From Granulicella sp. S190 (GTDB taxonomy: Bacteria > Acidobacteriota > Terriglobia > Terriglobales > Acidobacteriaceae): a DNA stretch of 64,000 bases. Below, one piece after another: positions 1 through 9,445 of this stretch. The stretch lies in the NCBI RefSeq assembly GCF_009766095.1, contig NZ_LMUD01000009.1, forward strand, positions 167,650-231,649, written 5' to 3'. The notes beneath the pieces were generated by a model that was not told the origin of the DNA, searched no databases, and saw only the letters and a program-made list of their open reading frames with translations. The stretch's first letter is position 1, and each line of letters begins with the position of its first letter. The position numbers and the translations under genes were made by a program.

Positions 1-1790
1 GCGGCGAACTTCGGGCGCAGGGTTTCGACGTGACTTTGGGAGGAGGCGTGAATCTCACTCGCGAGCCCCGAAACGGGCGGACCTTCGAGTACGCGGGTGA
101 AGATCCGCTTCTTGCCGGAACCCTCGTTGGAAACATGATGAAGTGTGAGCAGGAACAGCATGTCATCGGCGATATCAAGCACTACGCAGTCAACGACCAA
201 GAGACTGGACGGTTCGTGGTGAATTCTGTCATCTCGAAACGCGCGATGCAGGAGTCCGATCTATTGGCCTTTCACATCGCGATCTCTATCGCCAATCCTG
301 GTGCCGTGATGTGCTCTTATAACCGAATCAAGGGAGACTTCGGTTGTGAAAATTCTTACACGCTGCACGATGTTCTCAAGAAGGACTGGGGATTCAAAGG
401 GTTCGTGATCTCGGATTGGGGCGGCACGCATAGTACGGAAAAGGCGTCGGCTGCCGGACTCGATCAAGAGCAGCCTATGGCCGACTACTTCGGGCCGAAG
501 TTGAAGGAGGCCGTAGACGCAGGGAGAGTACCTCTGTCCGAGATCGATGACCATGCTCGCAGGGTCTTGTACGCGGAATTTTTAGCTGGAATCGTCGATG
601 ATCCTCCGCGTAAGAGTGTGGTTAACGTAGAAAAGGGGCTTGAGGTTGCGCAGCGTATCGAGGAAAAGAGCATCGTTCTCCTGAAGAACAACCAGGTGCT
701 CCCCATCGATCCTTCCAAGATCCGCAGCATTGCAATCATCGGCGGACATGCGGATGTTGGAATGATCTCAGGTGGTGGTTCTGCACAAGTTGATCCGCCT
801 GGCGGCAATGCCATTATGCCTCCTGGTAAAGGAGCAACGCATTGGCAGGACCATATCTGGTTTCCGACTTCTCCTTTACAGGCGCTACGAGTAAAGTTGC
901 CGAACATGAAGATTGAATTCAATCCGGGAACGGATCTGCAGTCAGCGGCAGCTTTAGCAAAGACTGCAGATGTGGCGATTGTCTTCGCCTATCAGTGGGA
1001 GTCCGAAGGCATGGACCTGCCGAATCTTTCACTTCCGGGCAGCCAGGATGCGCTGATCGAGCAGATAGCGGAGGCCAATCCGCATACTATCGTCGTTCTC
1101 GAAACAGGGACTGCCGTTACTATGCCCTGGATCGACAAAGTGGCCGGGGTCGTTGAAGCCTGGTATGCGGGTAGCGCCGGGCACAAGGCATTAGCAAACA
1201 TCCTTCTCGGGGAGGTCAATCCGTCTGGCAAGCTGGCGATGACTTTCCCTAAGGGAGAGACGGATCTTCCTCGCCCGTTAATCGCGCCCCTTCCTCCGAA
1301 TGACGAAGGCCAAGGGCATTATGCTGTGAACTCCGAAACGCGTGTCTCCAGCTATGCCGTGCACTATGACGAAGGTGCAGAGGTCGGCTACAAGTGGTAC
1401 GAAGCCCAGCATAAGCAACCGTTGTTTCCGTTCGGTTTTGGCCTTTCGTATACGTCCTACGCGTATTCCGGCCTAAGCGTCGATTCATCCGCGAAAACAG
1501 TCCGCTTTGCAGTAAAGAACACGGGCAGAAAGACAGGGACTGAGATCGCGGAGGTCTACGCCACACTTCCCAAGGAAGCTGATGAATCGTTCAAACGCCT
1601 GGTCGGTTGGAAGCGTGTGACTCTTGCGCCTGGCGAGTCACAGGATGTCACCGTTGCAATCGATCCGCAGGTGTTGCAGACCTTCGACGAATCGAAGGAC
1701 ACATGGATGCTGACTAATGGCGAATACGGCGTTCTGGTTGGACCATCTTCAGAGAGCACCCCTTTGAGGGCAAGTCTTCGGATCCACTGA
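1..1790 (+). CDS. GH3 beta-glucosidase, 5' end cut by window edge
   Basis: Glycoside hydrolase family 3 enzyme that would release terminal beta-D-glucose or similar units from oligosaccharides. The frame is open from base 3, and the visible residues before the first in-frame GTG (base 30) still match the family (ELRAQGFDVTLGGG, compare IQLRAQGFAMGLGGG in the second GH3 at 3268-5457), so the true start lies left of the window. Visible are LTREPRNGRTFEY, the KHYAVNDQET region, and the nucleophile loop VISDWGGTHS with Asp encoded at 414-416. The C-terminal GH3 domain (FPFGFGLSYT) and a fibronectin-III-like tail follow, ending at a TGA at 1788-1790. It is a clear paralogue of the GH3 at 3268-5457. 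Family assignment is certain; substrate is not. Confidence 0.93.
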   Translation, partial: GELRAQGFDVTLGGGVNLTREPRNGRTFEYAGEDPLLAGTLVGNMMKCEQEQHVIGDIKHYAVNDQETGRFVVNSVISKRAMQESDLLAFHIAISIANPGAVMCSYNRIKGDFGCENSYTLHDVLKKDWGFKGFVISDWGGTHSTEKASAAGLDQEQPMADYFGPKLKEAVDAGRVPLSEIDDHARRVLYAEFLAGIVDDPPRKSVVNVEKGLEVAQRIEEKSIVLLKNNQVLPIDPSKIRSIAIIGGHADVGMISGGGSAQVDPPGGNAIMPPGKGATHWQDHIWFPTSPLQALRVKLPNMKIEFNPGTDLQSAAALAKTADVAIVFAYQWESEGMDLPNLSLPGSQDALIEQIAEANPHTIVVLETGTAVTMPWIDKVAGVVEAWYAGSAGHKALANILLGEVNPSGKLAMTFPKGETDLPRPLIAPLPPNDEGQGHYAVNSETRVSSYAVHYDEGAEVGYKWYEAQHKQPLFPFGFGLSYTSYAYSGLSVDSSAKTVRFAVKNTGRKTGTEIAEVYATLPKEADESFKRLVGWKRVTLAPGESQDVTVAIDPQVLQTFDESKDTWMLTNGEYGVLVGPSSESTPLRASLRIH

Positions 1791-1904
1791 GATTGACCAC
1801 TCGTCGAAATCCACTCCGGAATGGACCGATGAGAGCTGTCTGTACCTCCAGTAACGGTTTATTTATAGGTCAAGTTGAAGTCCGAAAGATAGGAGACCTC
1901 TCGA

Positions 1905-3053
1905 ATGAACGACGTATCAGCTCTGGGTCAGACGGGCAGCGCAGTTGAGTCTGATCGGACGAGCACCGGGAAAGAACACTTTGAAGTGCTGGATGGGTTG
2001 AGAGGGAGTGCGGCCATCCTGATTGTTATCTTTCACGTCTTCAATTACTCATTCGGCTGGGATACTCCTCTGAGCCTAATGCACCACGCCTACCTGGCAG
2101 TCGATTTCTTCTTCGGGCTCTCCGGCTTTGTCGTCGCCTATGCCTACGATGACCGATGGACTCGTATGTCTACCCTCCAATTCTTTCGCATCCGGCTCAT
2201 TCGGCTTCATCCGCTGGTGCTGGTGGGCGCGACCTTTGGTCTTCTCGGCTATCTTCTCGATCCTTTCGGCAAGGGGATAAACCAGACGTCAACGCCGATG
2301 TTACTGCTGGCCTATGTGACTTCACTTCTCCTGTTGCCTTCTCCGCCAGTAGGGGGCCGACAGGACGAAAGCCAGGCACTGAATGGGCCAGCGTGGTCCC
2401 TCATGCAGGAGTATCTCGGAAATATCGCGTACGCTCTGATTCTTCGCCGGTTGCGTGCGCTCACACTTGGAATCATCTTCGGAGTCTCCGGGCTGCTCCT
2501 CATATGGGTCGGGAATGTGAAAGGTTCACTGGATGGGGGTTGGGGCTACCCGGATATCTGGATGGCGCCCCTGCGGTTGACCGTCTCTTTTGTGATGGGG
2601 CTCTGGCTGTTTCGTATTCAGGGTCGCATCCGCCGTCCAAAAATTGGACTCCTGTCTCTCTCGGTTCTTCTTGTAGTCATCTTTCAGGCGCCGAAGTTCC
2701 CCAACGCAGGTGGGCTTTCTTTCAATGGTCTCTATGATGCTGCGTGCGTGCTGTTTCTATTCCCGCTCATCATTATCTGTGGCGCGCACTCTAATGCTGG
2801 TGCAGGCATGATGAGGTTGTGCAAGTTCAGCGGCAGGCTTTCCTATCCCCTCTACATCACCCACATCCCGTTCGTATATATCATCGCGAACTTCGCTCAT
2901 ACGAGACATCCAGCCAAGTCCGTTCTGCTGACTTGGATCTTCCTGCTTCTGCCATTCGTGACCGCCTTGGCATGGCTAGTTCTTAAGTATTTCGATGAGC
3001 CTGTTCGTGTGTGGCTAACCCGCCGCTACGGCATAAAGCGGACAGCAGCATAA
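1905..3053 (+). CDS. acyltransferase family 3 membrane protein (OafA/YrhL type)
   Basis: A 382-residue integral membrane O-acyltransferase that would transfer an acyl group, often acetyl, to a sugar or other envelope molecule. The N-terminus has the family signature LDGLRGSAAILIVIFHVF with the conserved His, then YLAVDFFFGLSGFVVAY, and about ten hydrophobic segments. The conserved GPAWSLMQEY segment lies near residue 160. The ATG is preceded by AGGAGA at a spacing of about 8. It sits 114 bases after the first GH3 on the same strand and could be co-expressed with it. The acyl acceptor cannot be told from sequence. Confidence 0.9.
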   Translation: MNDVSALGQTGSAVESDRTSTGKEHFEVLDGLRGSAAILIVIFHVFNYSFGWDTPLSLMHHAYLAVDFFFGLSGFVVAYAYDDRWTRMSTLQFFRIRLIRLHPLVLVGATFGLLGYLLDPFGKGINQTSTPMLLLAYVTSLLLLPSPPVGGRQDESQALNGPAWSLMQEYLGNIAYALILRRLRALTLGIIFGVSGLLLIWVGNVKGSLDGGWGYPDIWMAPLRLTVSFVMGLWLFRIQGRIRRPKIGLLSLSVLLVVIFQAPKFPNAGGLSFNGLYDAACVLFLFPLIIICGAHSNAGAGMMRLCKFSGRLSYPLYITHIPFVYIIANFAHTRHPAKSVLLTWIFLLLPFVTALAWLVLKYFDEPVRVWLTRRYGIKRTAA

Positions 3054-3267
3054 TGCCCGATTCACTGCTCTGTTCTACGAACGACTCGACAGGGATTACT
3101 CACTGCCAGAACGTCGTCCGGCATCTGCGTCGAGTGTGACTGAAACGATGCGGTGGCCAGTCCGAGCGTGCAAGAAACTGTCGGTGTGAGAACTTCATCG
3201 TGATATCACCTGCCTTTTGTGACTTGGGTGGAATCCAGTCTTGCCTGATGCTGTTCTCCGTCGCATA

Positions 3268-5457
3268 TCATCGCTCTTTCAAGCGTATGTCTCGCGAGGA
3301 GGAGCCCACGTAGGCGACGGCGTCCGGAATATACCGCCAATCACTGGCGGACGTGTCCCAAACGCTTTGGGTCCTGGGCGAGACTGTGATATCGACCTGT
3401 TGGCTTTCTCCAGGTTTCAAACGAACCTTGCTCCAGCCACCCAATCGCAGAGGTGGTTCCCCGGCGTAGTCAATTCCCAGGTAGACCTGCGGAACTTCTG
3501 CACCTTCAACAGTGCCGTCATTCTTGACCGTGAACGACACATGGAGAGTGTGGTCTGGATCGCGTTTCAGGGAGAGGTCCGAGTATGTAAAGTTGGTATA
3601 CGACAACCCGTAGCCGAACTCAAAAAGCGGTGCAAGTTTCTTCGCGTCGTACCATCGATAGCCTATATTGAGTTTTTCGGAATAGACAGGATCTTTAGAA
3701 ACGGCACCGGTAGCGCCCCATGTGGGAGTATCCTCGTCCCGGGCAGGAAACGTAAACGGCAGCTTGCCGGACGGATCCACCTTGCCAAACAAGACATTGC
3801 CAATCGCTCTGCCTCCCGCTTCGCCTGGATACCAGGCTTCGACGATCGCCGCGACCTTATCTTTCCAAGGCATCAGAATCGGATTACCACTCTGGACCAC
3901 AACGATCGTATGAGGGTTGGCGTTTGCAACAGCATCTACCAGTTCGTTCTGGTTCGAAGGGTTCTGCAAACTGAGAGTCCTCAAATCTCCGAAATCTTCT
4001 CCAGCAGGCTGCGCGACTACGACAATTGCGATGTCTGACCGACGTGCCAACGCGACTGCATCGGCGATTTCGCCCGGACTATATGCGCGGAAGGGGGCTT
4101 GCTCGTCCTGGACCCCAGAAAATTCGACTTCGCTGGCCGGCGACAATTCGCGAATGGCTTTTGTCAGGGGAACAGGAACTTTCAGCCACGGATTGCGCCA
4201 CCATCCGCAGCCATTATGGTCGACGAATTCCAGACCTTCACACCCAGGGAACGAGCCCGTCACCGGATGCATCGTATCTGCAGAACCGCCACCAGACATC
4301 ACAGCTACGTTTGCATGGGAGCCGATGACCGCAATATGCTTCAGGTTTGAGGTTGATAGCGGAAGCTGCCTGCGATCGTTCTTGAGCAATACGATGGATT
4401 GTTCCTCTACAGATTGTGCAAAGGTCCGCGCCGCATCGAAGTCAATCTTCTCTCCACCGTGGGGAGGATAATCCATAACGCCGGAAGCAATCATTGAATA
4501 GAGTTTGCGGCGCACCATATCGTCGACCCGCTCTTGAGTGATGTCATGGTTTGCCAACGCGAATAGGACCGGGACACGCCCGAAGTAAGAGGGTCCCGCA
4601 TCGCTTCCTTCTTCTTCATCGAGGCCGGCGTTGATCGCCTTTGCCGTCGTGTGAGTCGCTCCCCAGTCCGACTGTACCTGTCCGGGAAACTGCCATTGCG
4701 TCTTCAGAATGTTAGTAAGAAGCGCTGAATTCTCGCAGGCATAGTCGCCATTCAGCCGGTTGTAGCTGCACATAACGCTTGCCGGATGGCCCTGTTCAAC
4801 GGCGATTTCAAAAGGTAATAAATAAAGCTCTCGCAGGGTGCGGTCATCGATGTGGCTGTCTCCACCCATGCGGTTAGTCTCCTGTTCATTTCCCGCAAAG
4901 TGTTTGATCGACGCCATCACTTTCTGGCTCTGAGTCCCTTTCGTGCGCTCAGCCAACAGTTCCCCGGCGAGGAGTGGATCTTCGCCTAAATACTCGAATG
5001 ACCTGCCTCCTCTGGGCTCTCTTGTGAGATTTGCACCTCCGCCAAGACCCATTGCGAATCCTTGGGCGCGCAACTGGATCGCTACTTCACCTCCGTAGTC
5101 ATAAGACAACTGCCTGTCCCAACTGGCAGCAAGAGCAATAGTCGCAGGGAAAGTAGAGCTCGGCTGGGTTGTGCTCCCTGATCCGGTGCTCGAATCGGAC
5201 ATATTGATGTCGGGAATATGGAGCCTCGTTACACCCTCGATATATCCGCCTCCGCCACCTGGTGAGGCATTGGAGGGATACTTGGAGAGAATCAACTGAA
5301 GCTTCTCGTCGAGAGTCAGCTTCTTCAGGAGTTCATCTGCGCGCCGCGAGACAGCATCATCTGGTGCCCCTTTCTCCTGGGCGTCCACCGTGATGGTGAG
5401 GGGAACGGCAAAAAACATAACAAGAAGTACTGCGATCCATACGCGGTTGGGCTGCAT
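3268..5457 (-). CDS. secreted GH3 beta-glucosidase
   Basis: A 729-residue exported beta-glucosidase of GH3. From the chosen start the protein begins MQPNRVWIAVLLVMFFAVPL, a typical signal peptide ending near VDAQE. The GH3 N-domain carries LTREPRGGRSFEYLGEDP and KHFAGNEQET, and the nucleophile loop VQSDWGATHT has Asp at about residue 264. The GH3 C-domain (FEFGYGLSYTNF) and an Fn3-like tail follow. The ATG at 5457 has GAAGGA five bases upstream; in-frame ATGs at 5472 and 5511 are alternatives with poorer ribosome sites. It is the third gene of a minus-strand set DeoR > MFS > GH3 with small gaps (1 and 74 bases), suggesting a glucoside uptake and use operon. Confidence 0.93.
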   Translation of the reverse strand: MQPNRVWIAVLLVMFFAVPLTITVDAQEKGAPDDAVSRRADELLKKLTLDEKLQLILSKYPSNASPGGGGGYIEGVTRLHIPDINMSDSSTGSGSTTQPSSTFPATIALAASWDRQLSYDYGGEVAIQLRAQGFAMGLGGGANLTREPRGGRSFEYLGEDPLLAGELLAERTKGTQSQKVMASIKHFAGNEQETNRMGGDSHIDDRTLRELYLLPFEIAVEQGHPASVMCSYNRLNGDYACENSALLTNILKTQWQFPGQVQSDWGATHTTAKAINAGLDEEEGSDAGPSYFGRVPVLFALANHDITQERVDDMVRRKLYSMIASGVMDYPPHGGEKIDFDAARTFAQSVEEQSIVLLKNDRRQLPLSTSNLKHIAVIGSHANVAVMSGGGSADTMHPVTGSFPGCEGLEFVDHNGCGWWRNPWLKVPVPLTKAIRELSPASEVEFSGVQDEQAPFRAYSPGEIADAVALARRSDIAIVVVAQPAGEDFGDLRTLSLQNPSNQNELVDAVANANPHTIVVVQSGNPILMPWKDKVAAIVEAWYPGEAGGRAIGNVLFGKVDPSGKLPFTFPARDEDTPTWGATGAVSKDPVYSEKLNIGYRWYDAKKLAPLFEFGYGLSYTNFTYSDLSLKRDPDHTLHVSFTVKNDGTVEGAEVPQVYLGIDYAGEPPLRLGGWSKVRLKPGESQQVDITVSPRTQSVWDTSASDWRYIPDAVAYVGSSSRDIRLKER

Positions 5458-5531
5458 ATCATTCCTTCGCATTCTCAATGAACTTTCCCTCAAATCCAAA
5501 GCTGTCTCCATTCAAATACGCGAAGTCGCCA

Positions 5532-6668
5532 CTATAACTTATTCACACTCTTGTTCAGGGCTGGGACGAGGCACATAAGAAGTGCGAGAGCGACAAAAGC
5601 TCCTCGCAACCCAACGGAATGGGCGATAAAGCCCACCAACGCCGGCCCTGCAAGCAAGCCTACATATCCCGCACATGTAGCGGCAGCAAGAGCAAGCGGG
5701 GCAGGCATCTCCCGCTGATTTCCAGCTCGCCGAAACAGAATTGGCACGATGTTTGCCGCTCCAAGGCCGATAAGGACGAACCCGGCCAGAGCGAGCGGAG
5801 TGTATTGCGAAGCAAGCAAGACCGCAAAGCCACAGACCGCCGTAAGTCCACTGAACAGGAACACCTTGCGATCGCCCAGCCCCGTGATCGCGCGATCCCC
5901 AGTGAGACGTCCTGTTGTCATGGCTATCGAGAACAGCATGTAGCCGACTCCGCCTCTGGCAGCCGCGACCATCTTGGTGGTTACCAGCAGTAGGGCACTC
6001 CAATCGAGCAGCGCTCCCTCGACTAGAAATGAGACAAACGCAAGTAGGGCAATCACCAGAACAATACCGCGGGGTACAACAAACAAGGGACCTGGAGTTT
6101 CGTTGCCCGTTCGCAGCAGATACGGAGCCGCCGCAGTGATAGCTGATGCGACTGCGATGGAACCGATGATGCAGCTGTGGAACGGGGAGATATGGCTGGA
6201 TAGCATGAGCGTCATAAATCCCGACCCGGCGAATCCTCCGATACTGAACAGAGCATGGAATCCCGACATCAGCGGACGCGATAAAGCCCGTTCCACTTCC
6301 ACTGCATGGAGATTCATGGCGACATCCAGGGAACCGAGCGACGCGCCGAACAGCATAAGTACTGCTCCGAGAGACACTGGACGATCCATAAGCATTAGAA
6401 GCGGAAGAAAAAGCGATACCCCATAGCCACCAGCGAGGATGATGGGTTTGCTGCCAAATTTCGTCGCGAGGATTCCAGTGATTGGCATTGCGGCAACCGA
6501 GCCGGCCCCAAGGCATAGGAGCAGAAATCCCAGGGCGCCATCTCCAATCCCGAGTCGGGTCTTGGCGAAGGGAACAAGAGGAGCCCAACAGGCCACCCCG
6601 AAGCCAGCCGCGGCAAAACAAAGCCGCGTGGCTAGACGTGATTTTGAGTGATCAGCGACGGATGACAC
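5532..6668 (-). CDS. MFS transporter (YbjJ-like)
   Basis: A 378-residue major facilitator superfamily permease with about 12 hydrophobic segments, beginning around LCFAAAGFGVACWAPLVPF. It looks like the small-sugar or unknown-substrate MFS group that includes YbjJ and fucose-permease-like carriers. The start is GTG at 6668, one base after the TGA of the DeoR gene (6670-6672), so translation is probably coupled to the regulator. The downstream GH3 gene suggests a sugar or glucoside substrate, but that is only inferred from neighbours. Confidence 0.85.
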   Translation of the reverse strand: MSSVADHSKSRLATRLCFAAAGFGVACWAPLVPFAKTRLGIGDGALGFLLLCLGAGSVAAMPITGILATKFGSKPIILAGGYGVSLFLPLLMLMDRPVSLGAVLMLFGASLGSLDVAMNLHAVEVERALSRPLMSGFHALFSIGGFAGSGFMTLMLSSHISPFHSCIIGSIAVASAITAAAPYLLRTGNETPGPLFVVPRGIVLVIALLAFVSFLVEGALLDWSALLLVTTKMVAAARGGVGYMLFSIAMTTGRLTGDRAITGLGDRKVFLFSGLTAVCGFAVLLASQYTPLALAGFVLIGLGAANIVPILFRRAGNQREMPAPLALAAATCAGYVGLLAGPALVGFIAHSVGLRGAFVALALLMCLVPALNKSVNKL

Positions 6669-6669
6669 G

Positions 6670-7476
6670 TCATGCTCCCGTCGCGACGGGTTGAGGTGGC
6701 TCGTCGGCAGTCAAAACGGTGGTACCGGCCTTTCCGAGCGTCGCTAAAAGATGGAAGGGGGTATCGTGTGGAACAACCAACTCATGGACGAACTCCAGCG
6801 GTCCGATGACGTGCGGTGCTCGGGTCTCAAGCTTGTCGAGCGTCACGAGCGCAGTTACTCTCTGGCTGCGGGATAGCGGGACACATTTGAAGAGTGTATC
6901 TGCAGGGTTGAATCCTCCAATGCCTAATTGCGAAGAAACTGCGTAGGCGCCAAGAAAGCGGTGATCGATATTCATCTTCTGCACTGCGAGAACAGCCTCG
7001 ACATCGACGCACGCGGCTAGTTCCGCTTCTACTGCGCCGCCGACCAGAAGCAGCCTGAGCCCCTTCCGGTTAAAGACAGCATTCGCCACCGGAACTGAAT
7101 TAGTCGCAATGATTAGGAATTTGTTCTCTGGCAACTTTGCTACCAGTGCCAGATTCGTGCTGCCCCCGTCCAAAAAGATCAACCCTCGCGGTTGAATCAG
7201 GCGCGCGCCGGTCCGCGCGAGCAGAATCTTTTCACTTGATTGAACCGGAATGCGTTCTGTCAGCGACCCAGAGGCAGACGACACAGGAAGGGCGCCCCCA
7301 TACACCCGCTTGCAATGTCCTTCTGCGGCGATTGCGCGCAGATCACGCCGTATCGCATCCTCCGAAATCTGGAACTCTTCCGCCAACTCGGAAGCGATAA
7401 CAGAGAGTCCCGCATCGAATCTTTCCGCGATCATTTCTCTACTAGATGTGGGCAGTGATAAATCGTGCACAAACAA
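6670..7476 (-). CDS. DeoR/GlpR-family transcriptional regulator
   Basis: A 268-residue sugar-phosphate-responsive repressor type. The N-terminal helix-turn-helix is seen as ELAEEFQISEDAIRRDLRAI, followed by the wing EGHCKRVYGGALP. The C-terminal DeoRC sensor domain has the usual FLDGGSTNLALVAKL and ATNSVPVANAVF segments. The TTG start at 7476 is needed to keep the first helix (TSSREMIAERF); an ATG at 7434 would cut it short. Immediately upstream, TTTGTGCAC-like words recur at 7462-7474, 7491-7501 and 7532-7540 and may be an operator, though this is weak. It heads the DeoR > MFS > GH3 set and probably controls it. Confidence 0.9.
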   Translation of the reverse strand: MFVHDLSLPTSSREMIAERFDAGLSVIASELAEEFQISEDAIRRDLRAIAAEGHCKRVYGGALPVSSASGSLTERIPVQSSEKILLARTGARLIQPRGLIFLDGGSTNLALVAKLPENKFLIIATNSVPVANAVFNRKGLRLLLVGGAVEAELAACVDVEAVLAVQKMNIDHRFLGAYAVSSQLGIGGFNPADTLFKCVPLSRSQRVTALVTLDKLETRAPHVIGPLEFVHELVVPHDTPFHLLATLGKAGTTVLTADEPPQPVATGA

Positions 7477-7947
7477 GAAATATCATGAACAAATGTGCAT
7501 TTCAAATACGGGTTTGCACCATTACGAGAAAGTTCACTGAATTTAGAGCGCCGACCTTCAGGCAAGTCGGCGAGTCCAATTCGAAATTAAACTCGGTACC
7601 AGGGAGATCAACTATCTGTTCTTTGCCTCATGCAGCAGGGACGGGAATCTGGCCGGTAATTAGATCTTTGATCTGAGAGGGTCGGCTGTTTCGGTAACCC
7701 AAAGGCAAGCCATCTGAAGCGTTCAAGAACTTCGATAAGTCTTCGAGTAGCGAAAGCGGTGGTGCCGCAGTAGTTCCCAGGCGCAAAGCTAGGACAACCA
7801 CTTCCCCGGTGTCAGTGGTCTTCTCTGAGAACCTTGCTCATGCGGAGTTTCTTGACCACCAGATTGTCAACAAACTGCGAGGCTACGCATAGGCTCCCTG
7901 CAGTACGGAATTTTCCTAGTTTTTTAGCTTCTGCATCGGCAAGTAAC
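7477..7947. other. 471-base gap with a possible decayed plus-strand ORF
   Basis: No complete gene was found. A plus-strand frame without stops runs from about 7691 (just after TAA in cggTAAccc) to TAG near 7890 and reads PKGKPSEAFKNFDK followed by ENLAHAEFLDHQ and IVNKLRGYA. It has no start codon or ribosome site, so it is at most a gene remnant. The side next to 7476 should hold the promoter of the DeoR operon. Confidence 0.35.
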
Positions 7948-9228
7948 CTAACCGATGTTTGTCGAAAACACAGTGGATCGCTTGGAAGCTGGCGAATTTT
8001 CTTTATGTTTACTCTCTAGTTCTCCCCAGCAAACACGGTTGCGACCCTGCTCTTTTGCCTGGTAAAGAGCTTTATCAGCAGCGTCGAGCAGATCTTCCTT
8101 ACAGCTGGCATCGCTGGGGGTGCAGGAGGCTCCGCCACAACTTACGGTAGATAGACGGGGATGGCTGCCGGGTTCGGTGAGAGCGGGAGAGCCAGCTACT
8201 TCGACGAGCTTGCGGATGCGTTCTGCAACGATCATGGCTCCTTCCTGGTTGGTATCGGGGAGCAGAACCACAAACTCCTCCCCTCCAAACCTGGCTGCGA
8301 AGTCGTCCTTGCAGCGAAGGCTCTGCAGGAGGAGAGATCCAACTCTAACCAGTACGCGGTCTCCATAGAGATGCCCACGGGTGTCGTTTGTAAGCTTGAA
8401 ATGATCGATATCAATCACGATGGCCGAGAAGCACGAGCCGGCTTCGATCGATTCACGCCACAGCTTGGCAAACTGCAGCTCGTAAGCGTGTCGATTGGCG
8501 AGTCCGGTGAGACTATCGATGCAGGAGATCCTTTGTAGCTCTATGTTCAGGAAAGAGAGCTCTTTGCTCTGGATCTCGCTCCGCAACCGCATCAGAAAAC
8601 CTAAGCGCTCATCCCGTCCGATGCTGTAGTTTGCGATCATCGTCATGAAGATAGCGCTTATCGCCAGCGTGACTCCAAGCAACTTCTCAGGAGAGTTCAG
8701 AAAAGGATCTCGCTGTATGAAGATCAGATCGCTGGCCAGCAAAATCGCAGACGCACTGAGAGCGTAGGCAAACTGAAGCCGCATCACGACGTTCACAAAG
8801 ATCACAGCTACGATGAGCCCCACCTGGGCGTAGGCGGAGGCTGTCGAACTTTTATTGCTCTCAAGGTAAAGGTGCGTTACTCCGATAATGCAGGTCACCA
8901 CTGCGATGCTCGTTTCGCGATAAAACTTACTGGGGCTCCACCTCATGCTGACATTGATCAGCAGGGCGAGGGGGGTGGCGACACACAGGCGAATCTGCAA
9001 GGGCAGCCAAGAGGTGTTGCCCTGAAGAAAGTGATCAACGAGAACGTAAATATTGAAGAGACCGATCGCAACGAGTCCCTCAATCCAAAGGCGCTCAGAG
9101 CGTTGCGCGCGAGTCGACTGTTCGAAGGCGTTTTCAAGAGGCTTCGGCAGCGTTACTCGTCGAAACCCTCTTTGGGAAAGCCGTTCGATCTGCTCAATTG
9201 CGAGTTCATGAATGGAAGTGCTCGGCAT
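7948..9228 (-). CDS. membrane-bound diguanylate cyclase (GGDEF domain)
   Basis: A 426-residue protein with an N-terminal half of about six hydrophobic segments and a C-terminal GGDEF domain that would make cyclic di-GMP from two GTP. The domain starts at CIDSLTGLANRHAYE, with DIDHFKLTND and the active-site RFGGEEFVVLLP (GGEEF at about residues 315-319). The allosteric I-site normally reads RxxD five residues before GGEEF; here the equivalent positions read CKDD, so product inhibition is probably lost or shifted. No other sensory domain is recognised. It stands alone on the minus strand. Confidence 0.92.
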   Translation of the reverse strand: MPSTSIHELAIEQIERLSQRGFRRVTLPKPLENAFEQSTRAQRSERLWIEGLVAIGLFNIYVLVDHFLQGNTSWLPLQIRLCVATPLALLINVSMRWSPSKFYRETSIAVVTCIIGVTHLYLESNKSSTASAYAQVGLIVAVIFVNVVMRLQFAYALSASAILLASDLIFIQRDPFLNSPEKLLGVTLAISAIFMTMIANYSIGRDERLGFLMRLRSEIQSKELSFLNIELQRISCIDSLTGLANRHAYELQFAKLWRESIEAGSCFSAIVIDIDHFKLTNDTRGHLYGDRVLVRVGSLLLQSLRCKDDFAARFGGEEFVVLLPDTNQEGAMIVAERIRKLVEVAGSPALTEPGSHPRLSTVSCGGASCTPSDASCKEDLLDAADKALYQAKEQGRNRVCWGELESKHKENSPASKRSTVFSTNIG

Positions 9229-9445
9229 CTTGAATTCACTTCTTTCTTAGATCATGCCCTTGCATCCTCTATCCGCGTTTCCATCCTTCTGTCGTCAGCG
9301 TATGGAGAACTGGTTGCCACCATCGGTAGCGTGCCTCGATGTTACTAAAGCATGGACTGAATAAACGCCCAATTCAAGGAAATACATGGTACTTCCGTGT
9401 CATCCTTCGCGGGCGTCTACCAGGGCATTCACCGTTCTAAAGATC

